A stretch of DNA of 64,000 bases, taken from JAAZNF01 sp964561025 (lineage in GTDB: Bacteria; Myxococcota; B64-G9). The translations under genes were made by a program, and so were the position numbers. Shown here piece by piece: positions 31,576-39,352 of the stretch. Within the stretch, counting starts at the first letter, position 1. Every line of letters starts with the position of its first letter. A model generated the notes under the pieces. That model had not been told where the DNA came from, did no database searches, and saw nothing but the letters and a program-made list of their open reading frames with translations. The stretch is taken from contig CAZLNM010000002.1 in NCBI GenBank assembly GCA_964561025.1, positions 1 through 64,000 on the forward strand, in the 5' to 3' direction.

Positions 31576-32193
31576 TCAGCGCGGCGGGCGGGTGCCGTTG
31601 AAGTCCTGGCGGGAGACGCAGCCCTCCAGGGCGGCGCAGTCGGGGTTCTGATTGGTGGCGGCGGTGTAGCTGATGGAGCCGGTCAACACGTCGCCGTCGC
31701 TCTCGGCCTCGATGGTGCTGTTGATGGTGTAGGCGCAGTTGCCCTGCGAGCGGGAGCGGCTGCCGTAGAGCCGGAGCTCGAGCGACGAGCCCGACAGCCC
31801 GCCCTGGTAGGTGTGCCCGCCCAGCCAGAGATCGAGGAACGTCCCCGCCAGCCCGCCCACCACCGCGGTCAGCGCGTTCCCGTCCTGGGTGATGCTGACC
31901 GGGATGCCGGTCGAGGTCTTGCCCACCTCCCAGTCGGCGAAGGCGCAGCCGTTGTCGCGGTTGGTGAGCGAGATGGAGTACTCCCCGGCCACGTTGGTAT
32001 TCCCGCCGCAGGCGGCGCAGAGCAGTGCCAGGCCGAGGGTCAGAATTGCAGGCGCGCGAACGCGGGACCGCCAGCGCCGGCGCGTTCGCGCGAATCTTCG
32101 CTCATCGCCTCTGGGCGCGCTTGCTCTTTCGGCATCGCGGCCGGAGGCCAGCGGTTCGCCTTCGTGGCGGATCGGTACGTTCTTGTCAGGCAT
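31576..32193 (-). CDS. Lipoprotein with an unusually long, repeat-derived N-terminal region
   Basis: A protein of 205 residues. The lipobox LLCAAC places the acylated Cys near residue 62, far later than usual, because about 48 Arg-rich residues precede the hydrophobic segment. The ATG at 32193 has a good GGAGG box (32200-32204) and no alternative start is visible nearer the lipobox. The extra coding sequence contains a degraded copy of the dispersed palindromic repeat (32116-32154) and a perfect 12-bp inverted repeat (32053-32092), so I infer insertion of repeat DNA into the signal-peptide region. The mature domain (VAGEYSISLTNRDNGCAF) is a small beta-rich fold of unknown role. Confidence 0.65.
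   Translation of the reverse strand: MPDKNVPIRHEGEPLASGRDAERASAPRGDERRFARTRRRWRSRVRAPAILTLGLALLCAACGGNTNVAGEYSISLTNRDNGCAFADWEVGKTSTGIPVSITQDGNALTAVVGGLAGTFLDLWLGGHTYQGGLSGSSLELRLYGSRSRSQGNCAYTINSTIEAESDGDVLTGSISYTAATNQNPDCAALEGCVSRQDFNGTRPPR
32053..32092. repeat. Perfect 12-bp inverted repeat inside a coding region
   Basis: CGCGCGAACGCG (32053-32064) and CGCGTTCGCGCG (32081-32092) with a 16-base loop. It encodes part of the Arg-rich stretch before the lipobox. It is laid out like the dispersed palindromes but has different arms. Confidence 0.6.
32116..32154 (-). repeat. Degraded copy C of the dispersed palindromic repeat
   Basis: Read on the minus strand this segment aligns with 22115-22155 at 35 of 44 positions (counted slightly beyond the ends) with a 2-base gap, including an 18-base block with one mismatch centred on GCCGAAAGAGC. 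The palindromic arms are no longer intact. Confidence 0.45.
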
Positions 32194-32210
32194 CGACCAC
32201 CTCCATCGGT

Positions 32211-32999
32211 TCACTGAGAAAAGAGCTGCCGGCGCATCTCGCCCGGCCGGTTGGTGATGAGCGCGTCCACGCCGAGCCCGTGCAGGCGCCGGGCCTCGGC
32301 GACATCGTCCACCGTCCACACGAACACCCGCAGGCCGCGCTTTCGCGCCTCGCTCACCAGGGAGGCGCTCACCCCGTCGAAGTGCAGCCCCACGCCGTCG
32401 AGCCCCGCCTCCTGCGCGAGCCGCAGCATGTCCGCGGGGTAGGCCGCCGGCTGGCCGGGAGCTTTCTTCTCGCCCTTGTGGAGCCACAACACAGGAAGTG
32501 CCGGGAGCCGCCGCTTGGCCTGGCGCACGACAGTGAGATCGAAGCCGAAGAGCACGATCTTCTTCCCGGCGCCGCGCGCGGCCAGGATCTTCTCCAGCGC
32601 GGGCAGGATCTCGACGCCGCATTTAATCTCCACGATCAGGGTCTTTCCCGCCGGGACCACATCGAGGATCTCCGAAAGCAGCGGGATCTTCTCGCCCGCG
32701 AACCTGTTATCCTTCCAAACGCCGGCGTCGAGCGCGCGAAGGGCCTCCAGCGCGCTCTCCTTGACGAGGAGCTTCTTTCCCGTGGTCCGCAGCGTGTCGG
32801 GGTCGTGGATGACGACGACCTCCCCGTCGCGGCAAAGATGCACGTCCACCTCGGCCCCGTCCGCCATTTGCGCGAAGGCCTCGCGCACCGAACGCACGGT
32901 GTTCTCGGGAAAGTCCTTCGAGGCGCCGCGGTGGCCGATGATGTCCATGGCGTACCCCGGGCCGGCGGCGAGCAACGTAACGACGAGCAGGCTCCGCAT
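32211..32999 (-). CDS. Secreted glycerophosphodiester phosphodiesterase
   Basis: A protein of 262 residues with a signal peptide (residues 1-17, ending GYA). The GDPD signature is IIGHRGASKDFPENT near residues 20-34, followed by ADGAEVDVHLCRDGEVVVIHD with the metal Glu/Asp and catalytic His, and LIVEIKCG for the third Glu. The C-terminal GLRVFVWTVDD and GVDALITNRP complete the TIM barrel. It should split glycerophosphodiesters in the periplasm into glycerol-3-phosphate and an alcohol. A GGGGAG box precedes the ATG. It is read from a promoter at 33024-33052, divergent from the phosphatase gene. Confidence 0.9.
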   Translation of the reverse strand: MRSLLVVTLLAAGPGYAMDIIGHRGASKDFPENTVRSVREAFAQMADGAEVDVHLCRDGEVVVIHDPDTLRTTGKKLLVKESALEALRALDAGVWKDNRFAGEKIPLLSEILDVVPAGKTLIVEIKCGVEILPALEKILAARGAGKKIVLFGFDLTVVRQAKRRLPALPVLWLHKGEKKAPGQPAAYPADMLRLAQEAGLDGVGLHFDGVSASLVSEARKRGLRVFVWTVDDVAEARRLHGLGVDALITNRPGEMRRQLFSQ

Positions 33000-33023
33000 G
33001 CAATCTCCCCGGCCGATGGGTCG

Positions 33024-33052
33024 ATGCTAGGGCAAGTGAGCCCTCATGGCAA
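33024..33052 (-). promoter_or_regulatory. Sigma70-type promoter of the glycerophosphodiesterase gene
   Basis: On the minus strand, TTGCCA (33047-33052) and TAGCAT (33024-33029) with a 17-base spacer. Its -35 box lies 4 bases from the -35 box of the divergent phosphatase promoter, so the two promoters stand back to back. Confidence 0.5.
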
Positions 33053-33056
33053 CCGC

Positions 33057-33085
33057 TTGTCAGAGAGACCCATACCATCTACCAT
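33057..33085 (+). promoter_or_regulatory. Leaderless-type promoter of the phosphatase gene
   Basis: TTGTCA (33057-33062), 17-base spacer, TACCAT (33080-33085), then 6 bases to the ATG at 33092. Transcription would begin at or within a base of the start codon. No Shine-Dalgarno site is present. Confidence 0.5.
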
Positions 33086-33091
33086 GTCCGC

Positions 33092-33856
33092 ATGGGCCGG
33101 ACCTTCGTCATCGGCGACGTGCACGGAGAGCTGGACGCCCTGATGCGCGTGCTCTCCGACCTGCCGAAGCCAAACTCCGCGGACACCATCGTGTTTCTGG
33201 GCGACTACCTCGACCGCGGGCCGCGCTCGCGCGAGGTGGTGGAGTTCGTGCGCAACCTCGAGCGCGAAGGGACGGCCAAGGTGGTGGCGCTGCGCGGCAA
33301 CCACGAGGACGCCTGGCTCAAGGTGATCGACGAGGGCTGGGACGGCTTCTTGCTCCCGCGCGGGAACGGCTGCCTGGAGACGCTGCGCTCGTACCAGAAC
33401 CTGCCGCCGCCCGCCCCGAGCCGCCAGCCGACGGGCGAGGAGTGGGCGCTGCTGCGCCGCGGCGGGTTCTTCCCGCCCGAGGTGGTGGCCTGGATGCGGC
33501 GGCTGCCGTTCTTCTACGAGGACGAGCACGCCATCTACCTCCACGCCGGCATCCCCGCGCAGAACGGCGCCTATCCCCACCCGTCGAAGGTGAAACCGCA
33601 AAACGCCCTCCTGTGGCTGCGCGACCGGGACTTCTTTGTGCGCTACCGGGGCAAGTACCTGGTGTTCGGGCACACGGCCTGCGCCACGCTGCCGCAGGAG
33701 TTCTCCGCCTACACCCCGGAGGATCCCACCGACGCCTTCGCCGGACCGTGCCTCGCCGGCATCGACACCGGCGCGGGCAAGAAGAAGGGCTTCCTCACCG
33801 CCCTCGAGCTCCCCGCGCGCCGGGTGTACGAGTCCCGGCGAAAGCGGGCGCGTTGA
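33092..33856 (+). CDS. PPP-family serine/threonine phosphatase or symmetric Ap4A hydrolase-like
   Basis: A protein of 254 residues of the calcineurin-like PPP superfamily. Metal motifs are GDVHG near residue 8, GDYLDRGPRS near residue 35 and RGNHED near residue 68, with late His residues in HAGIP and FGHTAC. This matches bacterial PrpA/ApaH-like enzymes, which dephosphorylate Ser/Thr/Tyr proteins or cut diadenosine tetraphosphate. There is no ribosome site, but a good promoter ends 6 bases before the ATG, so a leaderless mRNA is likely. It is followed 59 bases later by the MoxR/CoxE pair and may not be linked to it. Confidence 0.88.
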   Translation: MGRTFVIGDVHGELDALMRVLSDLPKPNSADTIVFLGDYLDRGPRSREVVEFVRNLEREGTAKVVALRGNHEDAWLKVIDEGWDGFLLPRGNGCLETLRSYQNLPPPAPSRQPTGEEWALLRRGGFFPPEVVAWMRRLPFFYEDEHAIYLHAGIPAQNGAYPHPSKVKPQNALLWLRDRDFFVRYRGKYLVFGHTACATLPQEFSAYTPEDPTDAFAGPCLAGIDTGAGKKKGFLTALELPARRVYESRRKRAR

Positions 33857-33915
33857 GCGGCTGTCCTCCCACCCGAAAAGATGGTAGAAAAGGCGCCGGG
33901 AAGGAGCCAGGACCG

Positions 33916-34773
33916 ATGAAGGCCAAGAACGATTCCTTCGACCAGTTCTCCGGGACCGCGAGCTACCTCACCTCGGAGGAGCTGCGGCACGCGGTGAACG
34001 TGGCGGTGGCGCTGGGCCGGCCGCTACTCGTGAAGGGCGAGCCGGGCACGGGCAAGACGCTGCTGGCCCACGCGGTGGCTCAGGACCTCGGGCTCGAGCT
34101 CATCGTGTGGAACGTGAAGTCCACCTCCAAGGCCGCCGATGGCCTGTACGTGTACGACACGGTGCAGCGCCTGCACGACAGCCGCTTCGGCGACCGAAAC
34201 GTCTCCGACATCCGCCAGTACATCAAGCTCGGCCCGCTCGGGCGCGCCCTCACGGCCGAGAAACGCTGCGTGCTGCTCATCGACGAGATCGACAAGGCCG
34301 ACCTGGAGTTCCCCAACGACCTGCTGCACGAGCTCGACACCATGGAGTTTACCATCCTGGAGACCGGCGATCGCCACCGGGCCTCCCAGCGGCCGGTGGT
34401 GGTGATCACCTCCAACAGCGAGAAAGAGCTGCCCGACGCCTTCTTGCGCCGCTGCGTGTTCCACTTCATCGAGTTCCCGGACGAGGAGCTGATGGCGCGC
34501 ATCGTGCGGGTGCACCACCCGGGCCTGGGGCAGAAGCTGCTGGCCCAGTGCCTGCAGAAGTTCTACTGGATCCGCTCGCTGCCCGACGTGCGCAAGCGCC
34601 CCTCCACCTCCGAGCTCATCGACTGGATCGGCGCGCTGCTGGCCGCGGGGGTGAGCGAGCGCGAGATCGGCGAGAACATCCCTTTTTTGGGCACGCTCAT
34701 CAAGCGCCGCGAGGACCAGGAGGCGGTCGAGCGCGGCGGCCGGCCCGGCGCCCGCCGCGAGGCCTGGAGGTAG
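33916..34773 (+). CDS. MoxR-family AAA+ ATPase (CoxD-like)
   Basis: A protein of 285 residues. Walker A is KGEPGTGKT near residues 38-46, Walker B CVLLIDEIDKAD near residues 117-128, then sensor 1 VVITSNSEKELPDAFLRRC, whose Arg residues are likely fingers. The lid helices follow (SEREIGENIPFLGTLIKRRED). MoxR proteins form rings that work with a VWA partner to mature or insert metal cofactors in target enzymes. The VWA partner is the next gene, 61 bases downstream. The ATG at 33916 has AAGGAG upstream. No obvious target enzyme is nearby. Confidence 0.88.
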   Translation: MKAKNDSFDQFSGTASYLTSEELRHAVNVAVALGRPLLVKGEPGTGKTLLAHAVAQDLGLELIVWNVKSTSKAADGLYVYDTVQRLHDSRFGDRNVSDIRQYIKLGPLGRALTAEKRCVLLIDEIDKADLEFPNDLLHELDTMEFTILETGDRHRASQRPVVVITSNSEKELPDAFLRRCVFHFIEFPDEELMARIVRVHHPGLGQKLLAQCLQKFYWIRSLPDVRKRPSTSELIDWIGALLAAGVSEREIGENIPFLGTLIKRREDQEAVERGGRPGARREAWR

Positions 34774-34834
34774 GCTCGAAAGGGGAGGCTCGGGGCGTCC
34801 GGCCGCGCCGCGCGGGTCGGGCCGGGAGCGTGCG

Positions 34835-36079
34835 ATGGCGGTGAACGTGTCCAGCATTCCAGCGCCGCAGGATCACGCGGGCCTGTTCCTCGGCTTCTTC
34901 TTCCGCCTGCGCCGCGCCGGGCTGCCGGTCTCGCCCACCGAGTGGCTGGCGCTGGCGGAGGGCCTGGCGAAGGGGCTGCACGGATCTTCGCTGATTGGCT
35001 TCTACTCGCTCGCCCGCTGCCTGCTGGTGAAGGACGAGTCCCGCCTGGACACCTTCGACCAGGTGTTCGCCGAGCACTTCCAGAACGCCGAGGGCCTGCG
35101 CGCCATCGAGAAGGACATCTTCGACTGGCTGAAGGACCCCATCCCGCCGTTCCCCATCGATCCCGAGCTGCGCGCGGTGCTGGACCGGGTGGACGTCGAG
35201 CGGCTGCGCGAGCTCTTCGAGCAGCGCCTGCGCGAGCAGGACGGGCGCCACGACGGCGGCGACCGCTGGATCGGCACCGGGGGCACCTCGCCCTTCGGAC
35301 ACTCGGGGTACCACCCGGGCGGCATCCGGGTGGGCGGGGAGGGCCGGCTGGGCTCCGCGGTGCAGGTGGCCGCGGCGCGCCGCTACCGCGAGCACCGCCA
35401 CGACCTCGTGCTCGACGTGCGCCAGCTGGCCGTGGCCCTGCGAAAGCTGCGCCGGCTCCGGCGCGAGGGCGCCGCCTGCGAGCTGGATCTCCCCGGCACC
35501 GTCGATCGCTCGGCGCGTGAGGCCGGGGATCTCAATTTGGTGTTCCAGCCGCCGCGAAAGAACAACCTGTCGCTGCTCCTGCTCCTCGACGTGGGCGGCT
35601 CGATGGACCCCTACCGGCGCCTGGTGAGCCTGCTCTTCTCGGCGGCGCACGCCTCGCGGAACTTCCGCCGGCTCCACTCCTACTACTTTCACAACTGCGT
35701 CTACGAGCAGGTGTATCGCGACGCGGCCTTTTCGGAGGCGGTGCCCACCGCGGAGCTCTGGCGACAGTGGGACCGGGACACCCGGCTGGTGCTGGTGGGC
35801 GACGCCTACATGTACCCGGGCGAGCTCACCGATCGGCACGGCGCCATCCAGTGGGAGGATCGCAACGAGACGCCGGGGATCACCTGGCTGCGCCGGCTGC
35901 GGCGGCACTTTCGGCACGCGGCCTGGGTCAACCCCATGTCGCGCCGCATGTGGGAATCGCCCTCGGTGGTCATGATCCGCAACGTGTTCGAGATGTGGCC
36001 GCTCACGGTGGAGGGCGTGGAGCGCCTGGCGGGCAGCCTGGCGGCGCGCCCGGCCGAGCCGCTGCGAGGAAAGTGTTGA
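34835..36079 (+). CDS. VWA domain protein of the CoxE type
   Basis: A protein of 414 residues. Helical N-terminal part, then a Gly-rich loop (GTGGTSPFGHSGYHPGG, residues about 149-165), then a VWA domain from about residue 245 whose MIDAS motif reads LLLDVGGSM (DxGxS). The usual partner Thr and Asp are in the regions SYYFHNCVYE and LVGDAYM. It is the typical partner of the upstream MoxR ATPase, forming a metal-dependent chaperone pair as in CoxD/CoxE. Its stop overlaps the -35 box of the next promoter. Confidence 0.85.
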   Translation: MAVNVSSIPAPQDHAGLFLGFFFRLRRAGLPVSPTEWLALAEGLAKGLHGSSLIGFYSLARCLLVKDESRLDTFDQVFAEHFQNAEGLRAIEKDIFDWLKDPIPPFPIDPELRAVLDRVDVERLRELFEQRLREQDGRHDGGDRWIGTGGTSPFGHSGYHPGGIRVGGEGRLGSAVQVAAARRYREHRHDLVLDVRQLAVALRKLRRLRREGAACELDLPGTVDRSAREAGDLNLVFQPPRKNNLSLLLLLDVGGSMDPYRRLVSLLFSAAHASRNFRRLHSYYFHNCVYEQVYRDAAFSEAVPTAELWRQWDRDTRLVLVGDAYMYPGELTDRHGAIQWEDRNETPGITWLRRLRRHFRHAAWVNPMSRRMWESPSVVMIRNVFEMWPLTVEGVERLAGSLAARPAEPLRGKC

Positions 36080-36115
36080 CAGGCGCGGCGGGCGATACCA
36101 TGCTACCGAGCGGTA
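36076..36115 (+). promoter_or_regulatory. Promoter and TetR-type operator of the TetR-TolC operon
   Basis: Perfect TTGACA (36076-36081), 17-base spacer, CATGCT (36099-36104). The palindrome TACCGAGCGGTA (36104-36115) starts on the last base of the -10 box and covers the start site. It is a typical operator for TetR-family regulators, so autorepression is likely. Confidence 0.6.
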
Positions 36116-36122
36116 AACGCGC

Positions 36123-36752
36123 ATGAAGCCCACCCGCCGCAAACCATCCCCCTCCGAAGCCGGCGTGCCGGAGCGCATCGTCTCCGCCGCCACCGGGCTC
36201 TTCTGCGAGAAGGGCTACGCCGCCACCTCGGTGGCCGAGATCGTGGCCCGGGCGGGCGTCACCAAGCCGGTGCTGTACTACTACTACGGCAACAAAGCGG
36301 GGCTGTTCCGGCACCTCTTCGTGCGCCACCTGGAGTCGTTCCGCGAGATGCTGGAGCGGGTCATGGTCGAGGCCAAGACCACGCGGGAGCGGCTGGTGCT
36401 GCTGGCCCGGGAGCAGCTCTCCTACGGGCGGCGCCACTTCCAGGAGATGCGCTTCATCCTGGGCACGGTGCTGGGCCCGCGGCGGGACTTTCCGCGCATG
36501 AAGCTGGAAGAGCCGCACCAGATCAACCACCGCCTGTTCGCCCGGCTCTTCTCGGAGGGGATGGCGAGCGGCGAGCTGCGCCGGCTCGACATCGACGAGG
36601 TGTGTGCCGCCTACATGGGCGTGGTGTTGCTCGCCAGCCTGCGCCAGATCCACCAGCCTGCGCGGGCGCCGCAAGCGGATCTGGCCGAGCGTCTGGTGGA
36701 TATCCTGCTCTCGGGCGTGGGGAGGGAGCGCCCGGAGGGAGACGACCGATGA
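36123..36752 (+). CDS. TetR-family transcriptional regulator
   Basis: A protein of 209 residues. The N-terminal helix-turn-helix (residues about 18-62) includes IVSAATGLFCEKGYAATSV, then EIVARAGVTKPVLYYYYGNK, a strong TetR signature. The C-terminal ligand domain is all-helical with no recognisable ligand motif. It overlaps the TolC-like gene by 4 bases (ATGA) and lies next to a candidate operator at 36104-36115. It most likely represses this two-gene operon and is released by a small hydrophobic compound that the exporter removes. Confidence 0.9.
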   Translation: MKPTRRKPSPSEAGVPERIVSAATGLFCEKGYAATSVAEIVARAGVTKPVLYYYYGNKAGLFRHLFVRHLESFREMLERVMVEAKTTRERLVLLAREQLSYGRRHFQEMRFILGTVLGPRRDFPRMKLEEPHQINHRLFARLFSEGMASGELRRLDIDEVCAAYMGVVLLASLRQIHQPARAPQADLAERLVDILLSGVGRERPEGDDR

Positions 36753-38356
36753 ACCGAATTCTCCTGGCCCTGGGTGTCGTATCCGTCATCGCCGGTTCCG
36801 CGCAGGCCGAGCCCCCGGCGTTGCAACTGCCCGCCCCGCGGGTGGGGGAGGAAACGGCGGCGCCGGACCCCGCCGGCCGGACCGTGCTCACCCTGGAGGA
36901 GGCCCTGCGCATCGCCCGCGGCCGCTCGCCGACCTTGCAGGCGGCGCGGGAGAAGCTCGAGCAGGCGGCGCTGATCGTGGACAAGGCCTGGGTGATGATG
37001 AAACCCCAGCTCAACGCCATCGGCACCTACACCCACTACAACGTGGGCATGGCGCTCCAGATGGCGTTTCCCAACTTCGCCGACCCCAGCTCGATCATCT
37101 TCAACCCCGGGCTCGATCCCAACGTCTGCGGCGGCAACTTCGCCTGTTTCGATCCCAACAAGCTGGTGCGCTACGACACGGTGATCCAGAAGCAGGACTC
37201 CTTCGGGTTCGTGGCCACCCTGTCGCAGCCGCTCCTGCTGCCGCGCGCCTTCACCCAGATCAGCAACGCCTACCGGGCGGTGGACCTGGCGCGGCTTTCC
37301 ACCGACAACCTGGAGGACTTCATCGCCTACGCAGTGGCCGCGGCTTACTACGGCTCGCTCACCACCCAGAAGTACGTCGAGATCTCCAAGAAATCCGTTC
37401 AGACCCGGCGCGCCCACCTGGAGGTCACCCGGGCCATGGCCGAGGCCGGCACCACGCCGCAGATCAACGTGCTGCGGGCGGAGATCGATCTCAACAAGGC
37501 CGAGCAGGACCAAAAGCGCGCCGAGAACGGATTGAGCCTGGCCCTGGAGGCGCTGAAACTGCTCATCGGCCAGGACGGCGACTTTGCCTTGACCGTGCCC
37601 GCCGCCCTGGAGCACCCGCAGGATTCGCTGGAGCGGCTCACCGAGCAGGCCCTGATGCAGCGGCGCGACCTGCAGCTCGCCCGGCTCAACCTGGAGGTGG
37701 CCCGCACCCAGGAGAAGGACGCCTGGTTCCGCTTCCTGCCCAACCTGATGCTCAGCGGCATGTTCCGGGTGGCCGACGTCAAGGGCTTCTCGGACAGCTA
37801 CACCAGCTGGAGCATCGGACTCACCCTGAGCCTGCCGCTCTACGACGGCGGCATGCGCTACGCCGCCATCCGCGAGGCCGAGTCCAAGATCCGCGAGGCC
37901 GCCATCGGGATCAGCGACAAGGAGCGCACCATCCGCAGCGAGCTGCGCCAGTTGTGGCTGAAGCTGGAGATGGCCGAGGCCAACCTGGCCAAGGCCCAAC
38001 GGGCGGTGGAGCTGGCCCGGGAACAGACCCAGCTCGCCGAGGCCTCCTTCCAGGCGGGCGCCAGCACCAACCTGGAGGTGATCGACGCCCACACCCTGCT
38101 GTTCTCCACCGAGATCGCCGCGGCCACAGAGGATCTCAACCGGCAGCTGGCGCTGCTTCGGCTGCAAAAAGCGGTGCGCATGTTCGATCCCTCCGGCGCC
38201 GCCGGGGCGGGCGGCGGGATGGAGGGCGGCGGCATGGGCGCGGGGGCGGCGGCCGAGGGCGGCGAGGCGATGGGCGGAGCATCCGGCGGCGCATCGATGG
38301 GCGGCGCGGGGGGAATGTCCGGGATGGGTGGGATGGGCGGGATGGGCGGGATGTGA
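36749..38356 (+). CDS. TolC-family outer membrane efflux protein with Gly/Met-rich tail
   Basis: A protein of 535 residues. A signal peptide (residues 1-20, ending AQA) is followed by two TolC-type halves of long coiled helices and short barrel strands: LTLEEALRIARGRSPTLQAA, and later LTEQALMQRRDLQLARLNLE with the conserved loop YDGGMRYAAI. The last 55 residues are a Gly/Met/Ala-rich low-complexity tail with repeated GGM units, not part of the family fold. It would form the outer-membrane channel of an efflux or type I secretion system. No periplasmic adaptor or inner-membrane pump is encoded next to it, so it must use partners elsewhere. Confidence 0.9.
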   Translation: MNRILLALGVVSVIAGSAQAEPPALQLPAPRVGEETAAPDPAGRTVLTLEEALRIARGRSPTLQAAREKLEQAALIVDKAWVMMKPQLNAIGTYTHYNVGMALQMAFPNFADPSSIIFNPGLDPNVCGGNFACFDPNKLVRYDTVIQKQDSFGFVATLSQPLLLPRAFTQISNAYRAVDLARLSTDNLEDFIAYAVAAAYYGSLTTQKYVEISKKSVQTRRAHLEVTRAMAEAGTTPQINVLRAEIDLNKAEQDQKRAENGLSLALEALKLLIGQDGDFALTVPAALEHPQDSLERLTEQALMQRRDLQLARLNLEVARTQEKDAWFRFLPNLMLSGMFRVADVKGFSDSYTSWSIGLTLSLPLYDGGMRYAAIREAESKIREAAIGISDKERTIRSELRQLWLKLEMAEANLAKAQRAVELAREQTQLAEASFQAGASTNLEVIDAHTLLFSTEIAAATEDLNRQLALLRLQKAVRMFDPSGAAGAGGGMEGGGMGAGAAAEGGEAMGGASGGASMGGAGGMSGMGGMGGMGGM

Positions 38357-38359
38357 GGG

Positions 38360-39325
38360 TCAGCCGGCGGAGCCTTCCTCCAAGGCCAGCGCGGCCGCGC
38401 CCAGGATCCCGGCTTCGTCTCCCAGTCCAGTCTGAACCAGGCGCAAGGCCTCTCCGGCCACGGGCAGGATGAACGAGCGCATCTTCTCCTCTGCGCGGCG
38501 GGCCAGCCAGGGGCACCGCAGCCACACCGTGCCGCCCATCAGGAGCAGGCTCGGGTTGACCAGGGTGGCGGCGTTGGCCAGGGTGAGGCCCAGGTGGTCG
38601 GCCGCCGTCCCCATGATCTCGATCGCGCGCGGATCGCCTTGCCGGGCCAGATCGTCCGCCAGGCCGGGGTGGATGGCGCGCTCGTCGCCGCCGGCCACCT
38701 CCAGCAGCGCCCGCCAACCGCCGGCCGCGGCCTGGCGCAAGAGGCGGGAGAGGTTCTCGCCGCCGGCGTAGGCTTCGAGGCAGCCCCGGCCGCCGCAGCC
38801 GCAGGGCAGGCCGTCCGGGACGACCTTGAGATGGCCGATCTCGGCGGCCACGCCGCTTGCGCCCCGCACGATGCGGCCCTGGCTGATCAACCCGGCCCCG
38901 ATGCCGGTGCCGGCGAAGACCACCAGCACGTCGGCGCAGCCGCGGGCCGCGCCGAAGCGCGCCTCGCCCCAGGCGATGGCCTCCACGTCGTTGTATACGC
39001 TCACGCTCCGCCCGATCGCCGCGCCCAGCCGTGCGCCCAGGTCCACCTCCTGCCATCCCAGGTTGGGGCCGCGGGCCACGATGCCGGTGCCCAGGCGCAC
39101 CTGCCCGGCCACGCCTACGCCGACCGGGGGCAGCGTGGCGCCGGATGCGCCCGCCTCTCGCGCCACCGCCTGGACCAGGCGCGCCACCGCCGCCACCACC
39201 GCCTCGGGCCGGCGATCGTCCGCGATGCGTTCCCGCGCCTGGGCCCGGATGCGGCCGCCGGCGTCCACCGCCGCCGCCCGCGCGTTGGTGCCGCCCAGAT
39301 CCACGCCGATCGAAAGACGCTCCAT
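38360..39325 (-). CDS. ROK-family sugar kinase (glucokinase-like)
   Basis: A protein of 321 residues. The ATP site is IGVDLGGTNARAA near residues 6-18, the sugar-binding segment contains VYNDVEAIAWGEARFG, and the ROK signature has GHLKV followed by the zinc motif CGCGGRGCLEAYAGG near residues 175-189. The family phosphorylates glucose, mannose or N-acetylhexosamines. It lies 27 bases downstream of mannose-1-phosphate guanylyltransferase in one operon, so hexose activation for glycan synthesis is plausible. The stop is 3 bases from the convergent TolC gene. Confidence 0.9.
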   Translation of the reverse strand: MERLSIGVDLGGTNARAAAVDAGGRIRAQARERIADDRRPEAVVAAVARLVQAVAREAGASGATLPPVGVGVAGQVRLGTGIVARGPNLGWQEVDLGARLGAAIGRSVSVYNDVEAIAWGEARFGAARGCADVLVVFAGTGIGAGLISQGRIVRGASGVAAEIGHLKVVPDGLPCGCGGRGCLEAYAGGENLSRLLRQAAAGGWRALLEVAGGDERAIHPGLADDLARQGDPRAIEIMGTAADHLGLTLANAATLVNPSLLLMGGTVWLRCPWLARRAEEKMRSFILPVAGEALRLVQTGLGDEAGILGAAALALEEGSAG

Positions 39326-39352
39326 CGGGCGCTCCTCTCCGGCCGCCGCGGG

